A stretch of DNA of 64,000 nt from Bradyrhizobium septentrionale (GCF_011516645.4 NZ_CP088285.1:2994501-3058500); one strand, 5' to 3'; shown: positions 1 to 9,857, counted from the stretch's first letter. Numbers and translations: made by a program. The notes: a model not told the origin generated them from the letters alone.

Positions 1-791
1 CCAGCGATGCCGGCGCCGTCGGCACCGGTGATCTGGGACTTCAGCTCGTCCGAGCGCAGCGGCATCAGGTTCATCGGCGGCGCGCCGATGAACGAGGCGA
101 CGAAGGTGGTCGCCGGCCTCTGATAGATGTCGAGCGGATTGCCGATCTGCTCGACCTGGCCGCCATTCATGACCACGAGGATGTCGGCGAGCGTCATCGC
201 CTCGAGCTGGTCGTGGGTCACGTAGATCGAGGTGGTGTTGAGCCGGCGCTGCAGCTTGCGGATCTCGACCCGCATCGCGATGCGCAGCTTGGCGTCGAGG
301 TTCGACAGCGGCTCGTCGAACAGAAACACCTTTGGCTGGCGCACGATAGCGCGGCCCATCGCGACGCGCTGGCGCTGGCCGCCGGAGAGCTGCCGCGGCT
401 TGCGCTCCAGCATCGGCGAGAGCTCGAGCACGCGGGCGGCTTCCTCGACACGCGTCCTGATCTCGGTCTCGGCCATGCCGCGGTTGCGCAGGCCGTAGGC
501 CATGTTGTTGTAGACGCTCATATGCGGATAGAGCGCGTAATTCTGGAACACCATCGCGATGTCGCGGTCGGCGGGCTCGACCTGGTTGACGACGCGGCCG
601 CCGATGTCGATTTCGCCGCCGGTGATGGTCTCGAGCCCCGCGACCATGCGCAGCAGCGTGGACTTGCCGCAGCCGGACGGGCCGACCAGCACGCAGAACT
701 GGCCGTCGCCGACGTCGACATCGACGCCCTTGATGGCCTCGAAGCCGCCGGGATAGGTCTTGCGAACGCTGCGCAGCGTGACGTTAGCCAT
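1..791 (-). CDS. ugpC: sn-glycerol-3-phosphate ABC transporter ATP-binding protein UgpC (partial)
   Basis: This is the ATPase subunit that powers import of sn-glycerol-3-phosphate or its diesters from the periplasm. The first 263 residues are present and the C-terminal part runs off the left edge. It has Walker [10 protein letters not shown] at 37-45, a Q-loop at Gln83, the LSGGQ signature at 135-139 and Walker B FLFDE at 156-160. The order matches the MalK/UgpC subfamily, whose missing C-terminus normally carries the regulatory OB domain. The ATG shares one base with the stop of the upstream permease gene, so translation is probably coupled. The three neighbouring subunits make ugpC more likely than another MalK-type ATPase. 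The substrate is inferred from family resemblance only. Confidence 0.9.
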   Translation of the reverse strand, partial: MANVTLRSVRKTYPGGFEAIKGVDVDVGDGQFCVLVGPSGCGKSTLLRMVAGLETITGGEIDIGGRVVNQVEPADRDIAMVFQNYALYPHMSVYNNMAYGLRNRGMAETEIRTRVEEAARVLELSPMLERKPRQLSGGQRQRVAMGRAIVRQPKVFLFDEPLSNLDAKLRIAMRVEIRKLQRRLNTTSIYVTHDQLEAMTLADILVVMNGGQVEQIGNPLDIYQRPATTFVASFIGAPPMNLMPLRSDELKSQITGADGAGIA

Positions 792-1639
792 TACTTTTCC
801 GTCTCCACCAATCCGCGCACGAACAGTTTCTGCATCACGACCACGACGAACACCGGCGGCAGCATCGCCAGCAGCGCGGTCGCCATCACGATAGGCCATT
901 CGGTCAGCGCGTCGGTCGTGGTGATCATCTTGCGAATGCCGACCTGGATGGTCTGCATGTCGTCGCGCGTGGTGATCAACAGCGGCCAGAGATACTGATT
1001 CCAGCCGAGGATAAACAGGATCACGAACAGCGCGGCCATGTTGGTGCGCGACAGCGGCAATAGCGTATCCCAGAAGAAGCGGAACGGGCCCGCGCCGTCG
1101 ATCCGCGAGGCCTCGAGCAGTTCATCCGGCACGGTCATGAAGAACTGGCGGAACAGCAGCGTCGCGGTGGCCGAGGCTATCAGCGGCAGCGACAGGCCGG
1201 CATAGCTGTCGAGCAGATGCAGGTCGGCGACGATCTTGTAGGTCGGATAGATGCGCACCTCGACCGGCAGCATCAGCGTGATGAAGATGATCCAGAAGAT
1301 CGCCATCCGGAAGGGAAATCGGAAATACACGATCGCGTAGGCCGAGATGATCGAGATCGCGATTTTGCCGACCGCGATCAGGAGCGCCATGATCAGCGAG
1401 TTCAGCATCATGTTGAGCACCGGCTCGCGGGTCGATCCGCTCGTGCCGACAAACAGTGTCTGGTAGTAGGTCTCGAGGAAATGGCCGCCGGGCAACAGCG
1501 ACATCTGGCCGTTGGCGATGACCGCGTTGTCCTGGGTCGAGGCGACGATCGCGAGATAGACCGGGAAGGCGACGATCGCGATCCCGATCCACAGGATGGC
1601 GTGAGCCAGATAGCGCTGGAAGCCTTCCTCCTCGACCAT
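791..1639 (-). CDS. ugpE: sn-glycerol-3-phosphate ABC transporter permease UgpE
   Basis: This is an inner-membrane permease of 282 residues. It has about six hydrophobic segments; the first, near residues 12-32, follows a short cytoplasmic N-terminus. The ABC importer EAA loop is visible near residues 175-195, with [15 protein letters not shown]. It pairs with UgpA to form the translocation pore. It overlaps ugpA by one base (ugpA stops at 1639, where this gene starts) and ugpC by one base, so the three form one tightly coupled unit. Length and motif match MalG/UgpE-type permeases. Confidence 0.9.
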   Translation of the reverse strand: MVEEEGFQRYLAHAILWIGIAIVAFPVYLAIVASTQDNAVIANGQMSLLPGGHFLETYYQTLFVGTSGSTREPVLNMMLNSLIMALLIAVGKIAISIISAYAIVYFRFPFRMAIFWIIFITLMLPVEVRIYPTYKIVADLHLLDSYAGLSLPLIASATATLLFRQFFMTVPDELLEASRIDGAGPFRFFWDTLLPLSRTNMAALFVILFILGWNQYLWPLLITTRDDMQTIQVGIRKMITTTDALTEWPIVMATALLAMLPPVFVVVVMQKLFVRGLVETEK

Positions 1640-2520
1640 CAGTAGGTCACCTTGCGTTCGACGAAGCGGAACTGGATGCCGGTCAGCACGACGACGATGG
1701 CCATCAGGATGACCGACTGCGCCGCCGAGGAGCCGAGATTGCCGCCGAGCAGGCCGTCGGTATAGACCTTGTAGACCAGCGTCTCGGTCGCCTTGCCCGG
1801 ACCGCCGCGGGTCATGGTGTCGATGATGCCGAAAGTGTCGAAGAAGGCGTAGACGATGTTGATGACCAGGAGGAAGAAGATGGTCGGCGACAGCAGCGGG
1901 AAGATCACGGTCCAGAACCGCCGCATCGGGCGGGCGCCGTCGATCGCGGCGGCCTCGATCACGCTCTTCGGGATGCTCTGCAGGCCCGCGAGGAAGAACA
2001 GGAAATTGTAGGAGATCTGCTTCCAGGCCGCGGCGAGGATGATCAGCGCCGCCGCCTGGTCGCCGTTGAGCAGCGGATTCCAGTCGATGCCCATGCCGCG
2101 CAGATAGCGCGACAGCACGCCGAGCGAGGGGTGCAGCATGAACACCCAGAGCACGCCGACCACCGGCGGAGCTACCGCGTAGGGCCAGATCAGCAGCGTG
2201 CGGTAGAGCGTCGAGCCGCGCAGCGGCCTGTCGGCCATCACCGCAAGCAACAGAGCGAACGACAGCGAGGAGGCCGCGATCGCGAACGAGAACGCGAAGG
2301 TCCTGACGATCGCGGCGAAATAGGCCGGCTCCTTGAACAGTTCGAGATAGTTCTCGAACCAGACGAAGCTGGTGGACAGGCCGAACGCGTCCTGCAGCAG
2401 GAAGGACTGGATCACCGCCTGCACGGCCGGCCAGTAGAAAAAGATCAGCACGATCGCGAGTTGCGGGGCAACCAGCGCGTAAGGCAACAGCTTTGATTGG
2501 AAGATCGCTTGCTTTTGCAT
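1639..2520 (-). CDS. ugpA: sn-glycerol-3-phosphate ABC transporter permease UgpA
   Basis: This is the partner permease of 293 residues in the MalF/UgpA family. It has an N-terminal membrane segment at about 13-34, further helices, and an EAA loop ([15 protein letters not shown]) near residues 190-205. The length is typical of UgpA, which lacks the long periplasmic loop of MalF. It lies downstream of ugpB across a 160-base gap that carries a dispersed repeat. That gap may separate high expression of the binding protein from lower expression of the membrane subunits, which is common in such operons; this is inference. Confidence 0.9.
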   Translation of the reverse strand: MQKQAIFQSKLLPYALVAPQLAIVLIFFYWPAVQAVIQSFLLQDAFGLSTSFVWFENYLELFKEPAYFAAIVRTFAFSFAIAASSLSFALLLAVMADRPLRGSTLYRTLLIWPYAVAPPVVGVLWVFMLHPSLGVLSRYLRGMGIDWNPLLNGDQAAALIILAAAWKQISYNFLFFLAGLQSIPKSVIEAAAIDGARPMRRFWTVIFPLLSPTIFFLLVINIVYAFFDTFGIIDTMTRGGPGKATETLVYKVYTDGLLGGNLGSSAAQSVILMAIVVVLTGIQFRFVERKVTY

Positions 2521-2625
2521 GGTCTCGGCAAAAAGCAGGCCGCTAGGTTGCGGCCTGCCGGTTGATGGCCCTAAAGCGCGACGAGATTAGGTTGAATCAG
2601 TCGTCGCGCTTTAGCTCGTCGTTTG

Positions 2626-2672
2626 GGCATGATCTTTCCGGAAAACCGCTTCGCACTTTTCCGGATCATGCC
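2626..2672. repeat. Dispersed inverted repeat (family E, copy 1) between ugpB and ugpA
   Basis: A short element ends in GGCATGATC on the left and GATCATGCC on the right, with TTTCCGGAAAA and CTTTTCCGG inside, so it can fold into a hairpin. The same ends recur at 36165-36236 and 38358-38403. Just upstream, 2576-2612 holds GCGCGACGA and TCGTCGCGC, a second inverted repeat around GATTAGGTTGAATCAG. The element may act as an mRNA stabiliser or partial terminator between ugpB and ugpA. Confidence 0.7.
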
Positions 2673-2684
2673 GAAGGCATCATG

Positions 2685-4001
2685 TCAGCGGACGGCGGTC
2701 TTTTCAAACTGCCGCAACATCTGGTTGCCGCGCTCGACGGCGGCGTCCAGCGCCTGCTTGGCGGTCTTCTTGCCGGCCAGCGCCTGCTCGATCTCCTCCG
2801 ACCACATGTCGCGCAGCTGCACCATGTTGCCGAGGCGCAGACCGCGGGAATTCGCGGTCGGCTCCTTGTTGGTGAGCTCGAGCAGCGGGGTCTCGAGATA
2901 GGGCTGGTCCTTGTAGAAGCCCTCTTCCTTGGCCTTGGCGTAGGCTGCCTTGGTGATCGGCAGATAGCCCGAGGCCTTGTGGATCCAGATCTGGCGGTCG
3001 GTGTCCGAGAGGAAGGTCAGGAACTTGGCCACGCCCTTGTATTCCTCGGCCGACTTGCCGCCCATGACCCAGAGCGAGGCGCCGCCGATGATCGAGTTCT
3101 GCGGCGCGCCCTTGACGTCGGGATAGTACGGCATCGGCGCCGCGGTGAAGTTGAACTTGGCCTGCGCCTTGACGTTGCCGAAGAAGGCCGACGAGGTCAG
3201 GTAGATCGGGCACTCGCCCGAGGTGAAGCGGCCTTCGCCGGTGTTGGTGCGGCCGGCGTAGTCGTAGGTCTTGTCCTTCTGCAGCTCGACCAGATTCTCG
3301 AGGTGCTTGACCTGCAGCGGGCCGTTGAATTCGAGCACGGTGTCGAAGCCGTCGAGGCCGTTGGCCTTGCTGGCGAGCGGCACGTTGTGCCAGGCCGAGA
3401 GCTGCTCGAGATTGACCCAGGTGACCCAGGAGCCGGAGAAGCCGCAGGTGGCGTAGCCGGCCGCCTTCAGCTTCTTGGCGTCGTCGAACACTTGCGGCCA
3501 GGTCTTCGGGATCTCGGCGATGTTGGCCTTCTTCAGCGCGTCCAGATTGACCCACATCACGGTCGACGACGAGTTGAAGGGGAATGACAGCATCTCGCCT
3601 TTGGAGGTCGAGTAGTAGCCGGTGATCGCGGGCAGGTAGACGCTCGGGTCGAACTTCTCGCCGGCATCGGCCATCAGCTTGTAGACCGGTTTGACGGCGC
3701 CGGTGGCGGCCATCATCGTCGCGGTGCCGACCTCGAACACCTGCATGATATGCGGCGCGTTGCCGGCGCGGAAGGCGGCGATGCCGGCGTTCATGGTGTC
3801 GGCGTAGCCGCCCTTGTAGGTCGGAATGACCTTGTAATCGGATTGCGCGACGTTGAAGTCGTTGGCCAGCTTGACGATGACGTCGTTGTTGGCGCCGGTC
3901 ATCGCGTGCCACCACTGAATCTCGGTCACCGCAAATGCAGGCGACGCGAATGCAAGCGCGGCAGCGGCTGCCGCAGCAGCGCCGAGTCGTCGAAAGATCA
4001 T
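2685..4001 (-). CDS. ugpB: sn-glycerol-3-phosphate ABC transporter substrate-binding protein UgpB
   Basis: This is the periplasmic binding protein, 438 residues. A signal peptide is clear: Met-Ile-Phe-Arg-Arg, an Ala/Leu-rich core, and a likely cleavage site after ASPAFA. The mature protein begins VTEIQWWHAMTG, typical of UgpB in the extracellular binding protein family 1. The ATG at 4001 was chosen because GGGAGGGG lies just upstream; an in-frame start at 4028 would put nine residues before the signal peptide. It is the first gene of the ugpBAEC unit. A role in phosphate starvation is known for ugp systems elsewhere, but no Pho box was confirmed here. Confidence 0.92.
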   Translation of the reverse strand: MIFRRLGAAAAAAAALAFASPAFAVTEIQWWHAMTGANNDVIVKLANDFNVAQSDYKVIPTYKGGYADTMNAGIAAFRAGNAPHIMQVFEVGTATMMAATGAVKPVYKLMADAGEKFDPSVYLPAITGYYSTSKGEMLSFPFNSSSTVMWVNLDALKKANIAEIPKTWPQVFDDAKKLKAAGYATCGFSGSWVTWVNLEQLSAWHNVPLASKANGLDGFDTVLEFNGPLQVKHLENLVELQKDKTYDYAGRTNTGEGRFTSGECPIYLTSSAFFGNVKAQAKFNFTAAPMPYYPDVKGAPQNSIIGGASLWVMGGKSAEEYKGVAKFLTFLSDTDRQIWIHKASGYLPITKAAYAKAKEEGFYKDQPYLETPLLELTNKEPTANSRGLRLGNMVQLRDMWSEEIEQALAGKKTAKQALDAAVERGNQMLRQFEKTAVR

Positions 4002-4201
4002 CAAAACCCCTCCCGGTTGGAACGCCATCTTTCGTTGCGCGCGTTAACAGCGCCGGATGACGTTCAAATGACCGTATAAACGAAAGTCATGGTAGGGGGG
4101 AAGCCGAAGCAAAGGGAAGCGGTAAAAAAGGCGGAGATTGCGGTCGCGTCCGTGCGGGGCAACGCCGGACGCGACGTTGCATCGCAGAGCAGGCGTGAGG
4201 A

Positions 4202-5407
4202 TCAACGTTTGCGCTGGGGACCGCAGACCACGCCCTTTTCAACTAGGCCGCTGATCTCGTCCTTGGAGTAGCCGAACTCGCCGAGCACCTCCGCGGCGTG
4301 CTGGCTGAACTTCGGCGGCGTGCGGCGCAGGCTCGGCCTGGTGCGCTCGAGGCGGATCGGCGAGGCGACGCCCTTGTACCAATCCTTCTCGATGACGTCG
4401 CCGCGATGGATCGTGTGCGGGTTGGTCAGCGCCTGGTCGATCTTCTGCACCGGGCCTGCCGGCAGGCCGGCCGCGAGCAGCCGGTTGCACAGCGGCTCGG
4501 CCTCGTGCTGGCTGAACACCGCGGCAAGCTCGAGGCGCAGCGCATCGCGGTTGGCGATGCGGTCCTTGTTGCGGGCAAAGCGCGGATCGGTGCCGAGCTC
4601 GGGCTTGCCGATTTCCTTGGCGAGCTTGCGGAAGGTGCCGTCATTGCCGACGCCGATGAAGATGTTGTCGGTCCTGGTCGGGAAGATCGCGTAGGGCACG
4701 AGGTTGGGATGCTCGTTACCGGTGAGCGACGGCGGCTTGCCATGCATGAAATAGTTCGCGGTGTGCGGATGCATGATCGCGAGCCCGGTCTCGTACAGCG
4801 TGGTCTCGATGAACTGGCCGAGCCCCGAGCGCTGCCGCTCCGACAGCGCCATCAGGATGCCGATCGCCGCATAGAGCCCGGTGGTGATGTCGACCAGCGG
4901 CACGCCGATGCGCATCGGGCCGCTCTCCGGCGAGCCGGTGGCCGCGATCATGCCGGTCATCGCCTGGATGATCGCGTCATAGCCGGGATTGCCGCCGCGC
5001 GGGCCGTCGGCGCCGAAGCCGGAGATCCGGCAATGCACGAGGCGCGGAAACTTCGCGCGCAGCACGTCGTTGCCGATGCCCCATTTGTCGAGCGTGCCGG
5101 GCTTGAAATTCTCGATCAGCACGTCGGCGGTCTCGAGCATCTTCATCAGCACCACGCGTCCGCCCTCGGAGGCGAGGTCGAGGCCGATCGAGCGCTTGTT
5201 GCGGTTGATGCCGACGAAATAGGCCGCGTCTTCCTCGTGGAAGGGCGGGCCCCAGTCGCGCACCTCGTCGCCGGCGGGCGGCTCGACCTTGATCACGTCG
5301 GCGCCGTGGTCGGCGAGGATCTGGGTGCAATACGGGCCGCCGAGCACGCGCGTCAGATCGATCACGCGCAGTCCGGTCATCGCGCCCGTCACCGCTGGGG
5401 TATTCAT
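4202..5407 (-). CDS. CaiB/BaiF family (class III) CoA-transferase
   Basis: This 401-residue protein is a family III CoA-transferase, which moves CoA between carboxylic acids (for example formyl, succinyl or carnitine esters). It shows the N-terminal fold signature GLRVIDLTRVLGGPYC and the KVEPPAGDEVR motif. The catalytic Asp (family Asp169 equivalent) is in PLVDITTG at about residue 173. The ATG at 5407 has GAAGG upstream and is preferred to a GTG five codons earlier. It stands alone between ugp and ohr, so the substrate cannot be told from context. Confidence 0.85.
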   Translation of the reverse strand: MNTPAVTGAMTGLRVIDLTRVLGGPYCTQILADHGADVIKVEPPAGDEVRDWGPPFHEEDAAYFVGINRNKRSIGLDLASEGGRVVLMKMLETADVLIENFKPGTLDKWGIGNDVLRAKFPRLVHCRISGFGADGPRGGNPGYDAIIQAMTGMIAATGSPESGPMRIGVPLVDITTGLYAAIGILMALSERQRSGLGQFIETTLYETGLAIMHPHTANYFMHGKPPSLTGNEHPNLVPYAIFPTRTDNIFIGVGNDGTFRKLAKEIGKPELGTDPRFARNKDRIANRDALRLELAAVFSQHEAEPLCNRLLAAGLPAGPVQKIDQALTNPHTIHRGDVIEKDWYKGVASPIRLERTRPSLRRTPPKFSQHAAEVLGEFGYSKDEISGLVEKGVVCGPQRKR

Positions 5408-5573
5408 GGAAGCAACCTTCACTCAGTTGGGACTCAAAAACGAGGTCCCAGAGCCTTTAAAGGGCAGCAATGCTCCCGTCCGCGCAGGCCCATGCAGTGG
5501 GCTGCGCCTGCGTTCGCCAAGCGAACTGGCATTCGAAATGCAATGCCCTCAAATGAAAAAGTCCGCTCAAATG

Positions 5574-5612
5574 CAATGGTCCGCCACGCTGATGTGGCGG
5601 ACCATTGGGCGG
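5574..5612 (-). terminator. Hairpin terminator downstream of ohr
   Basis: A 13-bp perfect inverted repeat, AATGGTCCGCCAC / GTGGCGGACCATT, has a 6-base loop and starts about 10 bases beyond the ohr stop codon. In ohr sense the stem is followed by TGCATTTGAGCGGACTTTTTC, so the T-run is displaced. The rest of the gap (5408-5573) shows no gene. Confidence 0.7.
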
Positions 5613-5620
5613 AAGGCGAA

Positions 5621-6046
5621 TTAGACGACGCTCAGCTTGACGTCGACATTGCCGCGGGTCGCGTTGGAATAGGGGCACACCTGGTGGGCCTTTTCGACCA
5701 GCGCTTCGGCCTCATCGCGGGGAAGGCCGGGCAGTGAGACGGCGAGCTCGACGGCGAGGCCGAAGCCGCCTGCCGAGCGCGGGCCGATACCGACCGTCGA
5801 GGTCACCGAGGCATCGGCGGGAACCTTCGGGCCGCCCTGGGAGGCGACGAACTTCATGGCACCGATGAAGCAGGCGGCATAGCCGGCCGCGAACAGCTGC
5901 TCCGGATTGTTGCCGGCGCCGCCGCCGCCACCGAGCTCCTTCGGGGTGGTGAGCTTGACGTCGAGCGCGCCGTCGAGCGTTGCCGCATGGCCGTCGCGGC
6001 CGCCGGTTGCCTTGGCGCTGGTCTTGTAGAGCACGTTCACAGACAT
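5621..6046 (-). CDS. ohr: Organic hydroperoxide resistance protein Ohr (OsmC/Ohr family)
   Basis: Ohr is a 141-residue thiol peroxidase that reduces organic hydroperoxides using lipoyl-protein donors. The two catalytic cysteines are in place: Cys59 in [12 protein letters not shown] and Cys124 in [12 protein letters not shown]. The N-terminus [19 protein letters not shown] is canonical. The ATG at 6046 is preceded by GGGAG; longer in-frame starts would add a non-family extension. It is transcribed divergently from ohrR, with repeated operator-like boxes between them, so peroxide-induced derepression is expected. Confidence 0.95.
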   Translation of the reverse strand: MSVNVLYKTSAKATGGRDGHAATLDGALDVKLTTPKELGGGGGAGNNPEQLFAAGYAACFIGAMKFVASQGGPKVPADASVTSTVGIGPRSAGGFGLAVELAVSLPGLPRDEAEALVEKAHQVCPYSNATRGNVDVKLSVV

Positions 6047-6106
6047 GGTGGTCTCCCTTGGGTTTGGACTTCGGTGGACTTGAGTTCGTGTTCGACGCGG
6101 TCTATG

Positions 6107-6167
6107 TTGCACGCAATTAGATTGCGCGCAATATAAAATCTGCGGCCTCACATTTAATTGTTCGCAA
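6107..6167. promoter_or_regulatory. Candidate OhrR operator cluster (three boxes)
   Basis: Three related decamers lie in the ohr-ohrR intergenic region: TTGCACGCAA at 6107-6116, TTGCGCGCAA (a perfect palindrome) at 6122-6131 and TTGTTCGCAA at 6158-6167. All fit TTGNNCGCAA or close variants and are flanked by A/T. Centres are 15 and 36 bp apart. OhrR dimers bind inverted repeats in such divergent regions, so these are likely operators for ohr repression and ohrR autorepression. Confidence 0.6.
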
Positions 6168-6210
6168 TTGAATCCCGGCTCCAGTGAGCCCAGAATGACC
6201 CGGAAACGAG

Positions 6211-6690
6211 ATGGATTCGATGGGAATCATGGTCAGGAAACCTACGGCGGCGGATCAGGCGCTGCGGCTCGACAACCAGATCTGCTTTGCGGTCTATTCG
6301 ACGGCGCACGCCTTCAACCGCGTCTACAAGCCGCTGCTCGACCGGCTCGGGCTGACCTATCCGCAGTATCTCGTGATGCTGGCGCTGTGGGAGCGTGACG
6401 ACGTGCCGGTGAAGCACCTCGGCGAGCGCCTGTTCCTGGATTCCGGCACGCTGACGCCGCTGCTCAAACGGTTGGAGGCCGCCGAACTGATCAAGCGGAC
6501 CCGCAGCACCGAGGACGAGCGCCAGGTCCTGATCGCGCTGACGCCGCAGGGCCACGCGCTGCGCGAAAAGGCCAAGGTCGTTCCGCAGTCGATCCTCGCA
6601 GCCTCGGACTGCACGGTCGGCGAGTTACTGGCGATGAAGGATGAGATCGTCGCGCTGCGCGACCGGCTGAATACAGTGCTGGGAGAGTAG
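6211..6690 (+). CDS. ohrR: Organic hydroperoxide-sensing MarR-family regulator OhrR
   Basis: This 159-residue MarR-family winged-helix repressor sits next to ohr. The peroxide-sensing Cys25 is in [16 protein letters not shown], the canonical OhrR position. A second Cys near residue 133 (ASDCTVGE) would allow 2-Cys type disulfide sensing. The winged helix covers about residues 55-115, with [12 protein letters not shown] as recognition helix and RSTEDERQV as wing. Three in-frame ATGs (6211, 6220, 6229) are close together; 6211 is used because of the GGAAACGAG upstream, but the second is possible. Confidence 0.93.
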   Translation: MDSMGIMVRKPTAADQALRLDNQICFAVYSTAHAFNRVYKPLLDRLGLTYPQYLVMLALWERDDVPVKHLGERLFLDSGTLTPLLKRLEAAELIKRTRSTEDERQVLIALTPQGHALREKAKVVPQSILAASDCTVGELLAMKDEIVALRDRLNTVLGE

Positions 6691-6699
6691 GGGGAGCTG

Positions 6700-6945
6700 T
6701 CAGAGGCGCTTCTTGGTGAAGGCGCGGCCGCTGTGGGATTTAAGGTATTTCTCGAATGCCAGGGCTTTGTATTTGTCCGGGAATGCGCAGTACCAAACGA
6801 GTTGCCAGGGCCGGAACTTTGAGGTGTGCGCGGATTTGCCGGCATTGTGCTCGGGAATCCGTCGTTTCAGATCCTCGGTGGCGCCAACATATCCCTGATC
6901 AGGGAAGTTGATGCTGCGGATGATGTAGACGTACCACATTCGCAC
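6700..6945 (-). CDS. GIY-YIG nuclease-domain protein
   Basis: This small protein of 81 residues is almost entirely a GIY-YIG domain (UPF0213/YhbQ-like). Its WYVYIIRS and [12 protein letters not shown] are variants of the GIY and YIG motifs with the conserved Arg. The C-terminal metal-binding Glu region is [14 protein letters not shown] second start two codons in is possible. The family is widespread in soil bacteria and its cellular role is mostly unknown. It converges on ohrR with only about 9 bases between the two stop codons. Confidence 0.8.
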   Translation of the reverse strand: MRMWYVYIIRSINFPDQGYVGATEDLKRRIPEHNAGKSAHTSKFRPWQLVWYCAFPDKYKALAFEKYLKSHSGRAFTKKRL

Positions 6946-6987
6946 CCACTGAATCCGGACGGGAATAGAACCGTTGGCAGTCCGTCT

Positions 6988-7070
6988 TCGCCCTTCGGGC
7001 TACGCCGGACACCACGCTTCGCCCTTCAGGCAACTCGTGGCTGCGCCACGCGTAGCCCGAAGGGCGAAGC
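6988..7070. repeat. Inverted repeat cluster adjoining the tRNA-Ala 3' end
   Basis: CTTCGCCCTTCGGGCTACGC (6988-7007) is an exact 20-bp reverse complement of 7049-7068. A second partial copy, CACCACGCTTCGCCCTTC, lies near 7009-7026. The right arm runs directly into the CCA end of the tRNA gene. It could act as the tRNA terminator or processing hairpin on the minus strand, and the sequence resembles dispersed elements common in this genus. Confidence 0.65.
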
Positions 7071-7071
7071 G

Positions 7072-7147
<76 letters not shown>

Positions 7148-7242
7148 TTATCCAGTTGGGATGACCCTGGGGGATCGATCCCGGCCCGCGCGGCCTAAGC
7201 GACTCGCGCGGCAGCACCGTTGATCATAGATCGGCGCCGATC

Positions 7243-7659
7243 TCAAGTCTCTTCATCACCGCCGACGTCACCAATGATATCGGTCACGTCCTCGTCGCCC
7301 TCTTCCTCATCGGCGATGAAGGTCGAATCATCGTCGTCATCGTCATCGATGGTCTCGTCGACCTCGATATCGTCCTCGGATTCGGGAACCACGGCCTTGA
7401 CCTTGCCGGTGTTCTCCTCGGCATCGGCCTCCTCGAGCGAGACCAACTCCTCGGTCTCGGCCGCCTCGGGCATCTCGGCGGCGGTCGCAGGCGAACTGAC
7501 GGTGGCGCCACGGCCCCGCGGCGGGGCCACGGGTGCGATCGGCACGACCTCGCCGGTGTAGGGCGAGATCACCGGATTCTTGTTGAGGTCGTAGAACTTC
7601 TTGCCCGTGGTCGGGCAAATACGCTTGGTTCCGAGCTCGGACTTGGCCAACGTGGTCAT
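7243..7659 (-). CDS. FYDLN-acid domain protein (TIGR02300 family)
   Basis: This 138-residue protein has the conserved alphaproteobacterial N-terminus LGTKRICPTTGKKFYDLNK (residues 9-27), including the eponymous FYDLN motif and one Cys. An extremely acidic C-terminal tail follows, with runs of Asp and Glu from about residue 75. The family is conserved across Rhizobiales and has no known function. The single CPTTGKKFYDL segment looks like half of a zinc-ribbon-like knuckle. It is transcribed divergently from aroA, and no promoter was assigned. Confidence 0.85.
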   Translation of the reverse strand: MTTLAKSELGTKRICPTTGKKFYDLNKNPVISPYTGEVVPIAPVAPPRGRGATVSSPATAAEMPEAAETEELVSLEEADAEENTGKVKAVVPESEDDIEVDETIDDDDDDDSTFIADEEEGDEDVTDIIGDVGGDEET

Positions 7660-7796
7660 CCCAGAATTTTGCTGAAAAACGGTGCTTCACTTGGCTAGTT
7701 GAGCCGCCGCTGTCAATAGCGGTTTGCGCGCAAGTGACGGGCGCGTGACGCGGTGTTGCCTATGTGATACCTGCCGCGGCGCGAGAGGACACAATC

Positions 7797-9134
7797 TTGG
7801 CCCATTCTGACAGCCCAACCCCGCTGGAATCGCGCGCCTGCGGCCCCCTGGCCGGCAAAGTCCGCGTTCCCGGCGATAAATCGATCTCCCACCGTGCCCT
7901 GATCCTGGGGGCGCTTTCGGTGGGCGAAACCCGCATTTCCGGCCTGCTGGAGGGCGAGGACGTCCTCAATACCGCCAAATCCATGCGCGCGCTGGGTGCC
8001 AAGGTGGAGCGCACGGCCCCGTTTACCTGGTCGGTCGCAGGCGTAGGCGTCGGCGGCTTCGCCCAGCCCTCAGCCCCGCTCGATTTTGGCAATTCCGGCA
8101 CCGGTTGCCGCCTGGTGATGGGCGCGGTGGCCGGCTGTCCGATCGCGGCCATCTTCGACGGCGACGCCTCGCTGCGCACACGGCCGATGCGCCGCATCCT
8201 CGACCCTCTGGAACTGATGGGCGCCCGGACCAGCGACATCAGGGAGGGCGGCCGGCTGCCGCTCACCCTGCATGGCGCCCGCTACCCGGTGCCGATCGTC
8301 TACAAGACGCCGGTCGCCTCGGCCCAGATCAAGTCCGCGGTGCTGCTGGCGGGGCTGTCCGCGCCCGGCATCACCACTGTGATCGAGCAGGAGGCAAGCC
8401 GCGACCATACCGAGCTGATGCTGAAGCATTTCGGTGCCGAGATCTCCTCGGAGAAGGAAGGCAGCCACGGCCGCAGGATCACGCTGAACGGCGAGCCCGA
8501 GCTGCACGGCGCCGGCGTCGTGGTGCCCGCCGATCCGTCTTCGGCGTCGTTCCCGATCGTTGCGGCGCTGATCGTCCAGGGATCCGACGTGGTGTTCTCC
8601 GACGTGATGACCAATCCGCTGCGCACCGGGCTGTTCACCACGCTGCGCGAGATGGGCGCCTCGATCGAGGAGAGTGATGTGCGCGGCGATGCCGGCGAGC
8701 CGATGGCGCAATTGCGCGTGCGCGCCTCGAAGCTGAAGGGCGTCGAGGTGCCGCCGGAGCGCGCGCCGTCGATGATCGACGAATATCTGGTGCTGGCGGT
8801 TGCGGCCGCCTTCGCCGAGGGCACCACGATCATGCGCGGGCTGCAGGAGCTGCGCGTCAAGGAATCCGACCGGCTTGAAGCCACCGCCGACATGCTGCGG
8901 GTCAATGGGGTCAAGGTCGAAGTGTCTGGCGACGACCTGATCGTCGAGGGCCGCGGCCATGTGCCGGGCGGCGGCCTGGTCGCGACCCATATGGACCACC
9001 GCATCGCGATGTCGGCGCTGGTGATGGGCTGCGCGTCCGATCGGCCGGTCAAGATCGACGACACCGGCTTCATCGCCACCAGTTTTCCGGATTTCATTCC
9101 GATGATGCGCGCGCTCGGAGCTGATTTCGCATGA
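7797..9134 (+). CDS. aroA: 3-phosphoshikimate 1-carboxyvinyltransferase (EPSP synthase)
   Basis: This enzyme joins phosphoenolpyruvate to shikimate-3-phosphate in aromatic amino acid synthesis. The PEP/S3P-binding Lys28-Ser29 and Arg33 are in GDKSISHR, and later motifs are [14 protein letters not shown] and RVKESDRL. The overall sequence resembles class II enzymes (CP4-like), but residues 98-105 read GNSGTGCR, so Gly occupies the position of the CP4 Ala100. The TTG start at 7797 has GAGAGGA seven bases upstream and gives 445 residues; an upstream GTG at 7764 is less likely. It overlaps cmk by four bases. Confidence 0.93.
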   Translation: MAHSDSPTPLESRACGPLAGKVRVPGDKSISHRALILGALSVGETRISGLLEGEDVLNTAKSMRALGAKVERTAPFTWSVAGVGVGGFAQPSAPLDFGNSGTGCRLVMGAVAGCPIAAIFDGDASLRTRPMRRILDPLELMGARTSDIREGGRLPLTLHGARYPVPIVYKTPVASAQIKSAVLLAGLSAPGITTVIEQEASRDHTELMLKHFGAEISSEKEGSHGRRITLNGEPELHGAGVVVPADPSSASFPIVAALIVQGSDVVFSDVMTNPLRTGLFTTLREMGASIEESDVRGDAGEPMAQLRVRASKLKGVEVPPERAPSMIDEYLVLAVAAAFAEGTTIMRGLQELRVKESDRLEATADMLRVNGVKVEVSGDDLIVEGRGHVPGGGLVATHMDHRIAMSALVMGCASDRPVKIDDTGFIATSFPDFIPMMRALGADFA

Positions 9135-9760
9135 TCATCGCCATCGACGGACCCGCGGCCTCGGGCAAGGGCACGCTCGGCAAGCGGCTCGCCCACCACT
9201 ACGGCTATCGCCATCTCGACACCGGCGTGATCTACCGCGCGGTGGCCTATGCCATGATCGAAGCCGGCGCCGATCTTAGCGACAAGGTGCTGGCGGTGGC
9301 CGCGGCACTCGAGCTCGATCCCGAAAAATTCGGCAATCCGATCCTCAAGACCCAGAGGGTCGGCGATGCCGCCTCGGTGGTGTCGGCGATTCCCGAGGTG
9401 CGCGAGGTGCTGGTGAACTTCCAGCGCCAATTCGCCGCCGATCCGCCCGGGGCGGTGCTGGATGGGCGCGACATCGGCACCGTGATCTGTCCGAATGCCG
9501 ACGTGAAGATCTTCGTGGTCGCCGATCCCCGGGTGCGGGCGCGGCGGCGCACGCTGGAGGCGCGTGCCCGCGGCGAGGACGCCGACGAGGAAGCGGTGCT
9601 CGCCGACATTCTAAAGCGCGACGATCGGGACAAGAACCGGGCGATTGCGCCACTGCGGCCTGCGGCGGACGCCCACACGCTGGATAATTCCAACCTCGAT
9701 ATCGAGGCCGGCGTCCGCGCCGCCATCGCGATTGTCGAGGCGGCACGCGCCAGGCGCTGA
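9131..9760 (+). CDS. cmk: (d)CMP kinase
   Basis: This cytidylate kinase has 209 residues and phosphorylates CMP and dCMP for nucleic acid and lipid precursors. It has the P-loop GPAASGKGT at 7-15, the substrate motif [11 protein letters not shown] at about 34-44, the DGRDIGTVI motif and the RRRxxEARARG lid region. Its ATG overlaps the aroA stop (ATGA), so translation is coupled. The aroA-cmk-rpsA order is widely conserved in proteobacteria. Confidence 0.95.
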   Translation: MIIAIDGPAASGKGTLGKRLAHHYGYRHLDTGVIYRAVAYAMIEAGADLSDKVLAVAAALELDPEKFGNPILKTQRVGDAASVVSAIPEVREVLVNFQRQFAADPPGAVLDGRDIGTVICPNADVKIFVVADPRVRARRRTLEARARGEDADEEAVLADILKRDDRDKNRAIAPLRPAADAHTLDNSNLDIEAGVRAAIAIVEAARARR

Positions 9761-9857
9761 TCCAGCGAGGTTCGGACAAGAAAAAGCGCGATGAAGAGGT
9801 CATCACGCTCCGGGTCCGGCGAGGACCACTTGGATCAGTTTTGGATCAGTTCTTGGT

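Noticed and set aside
4089..4271. 60-residue plus-strand frame downstream of ugpB
   Set aside because: It overlaps the 3' end of the CoA-transferase, has basic low-complexity sequence and no family match.
6988..7068. Possible CRISPR or attachment site near tRNA-Ala
   Set aside because: Only an inverted repeat is present; there are no regularly spaced direct repeats, no cas genes and no integrase.
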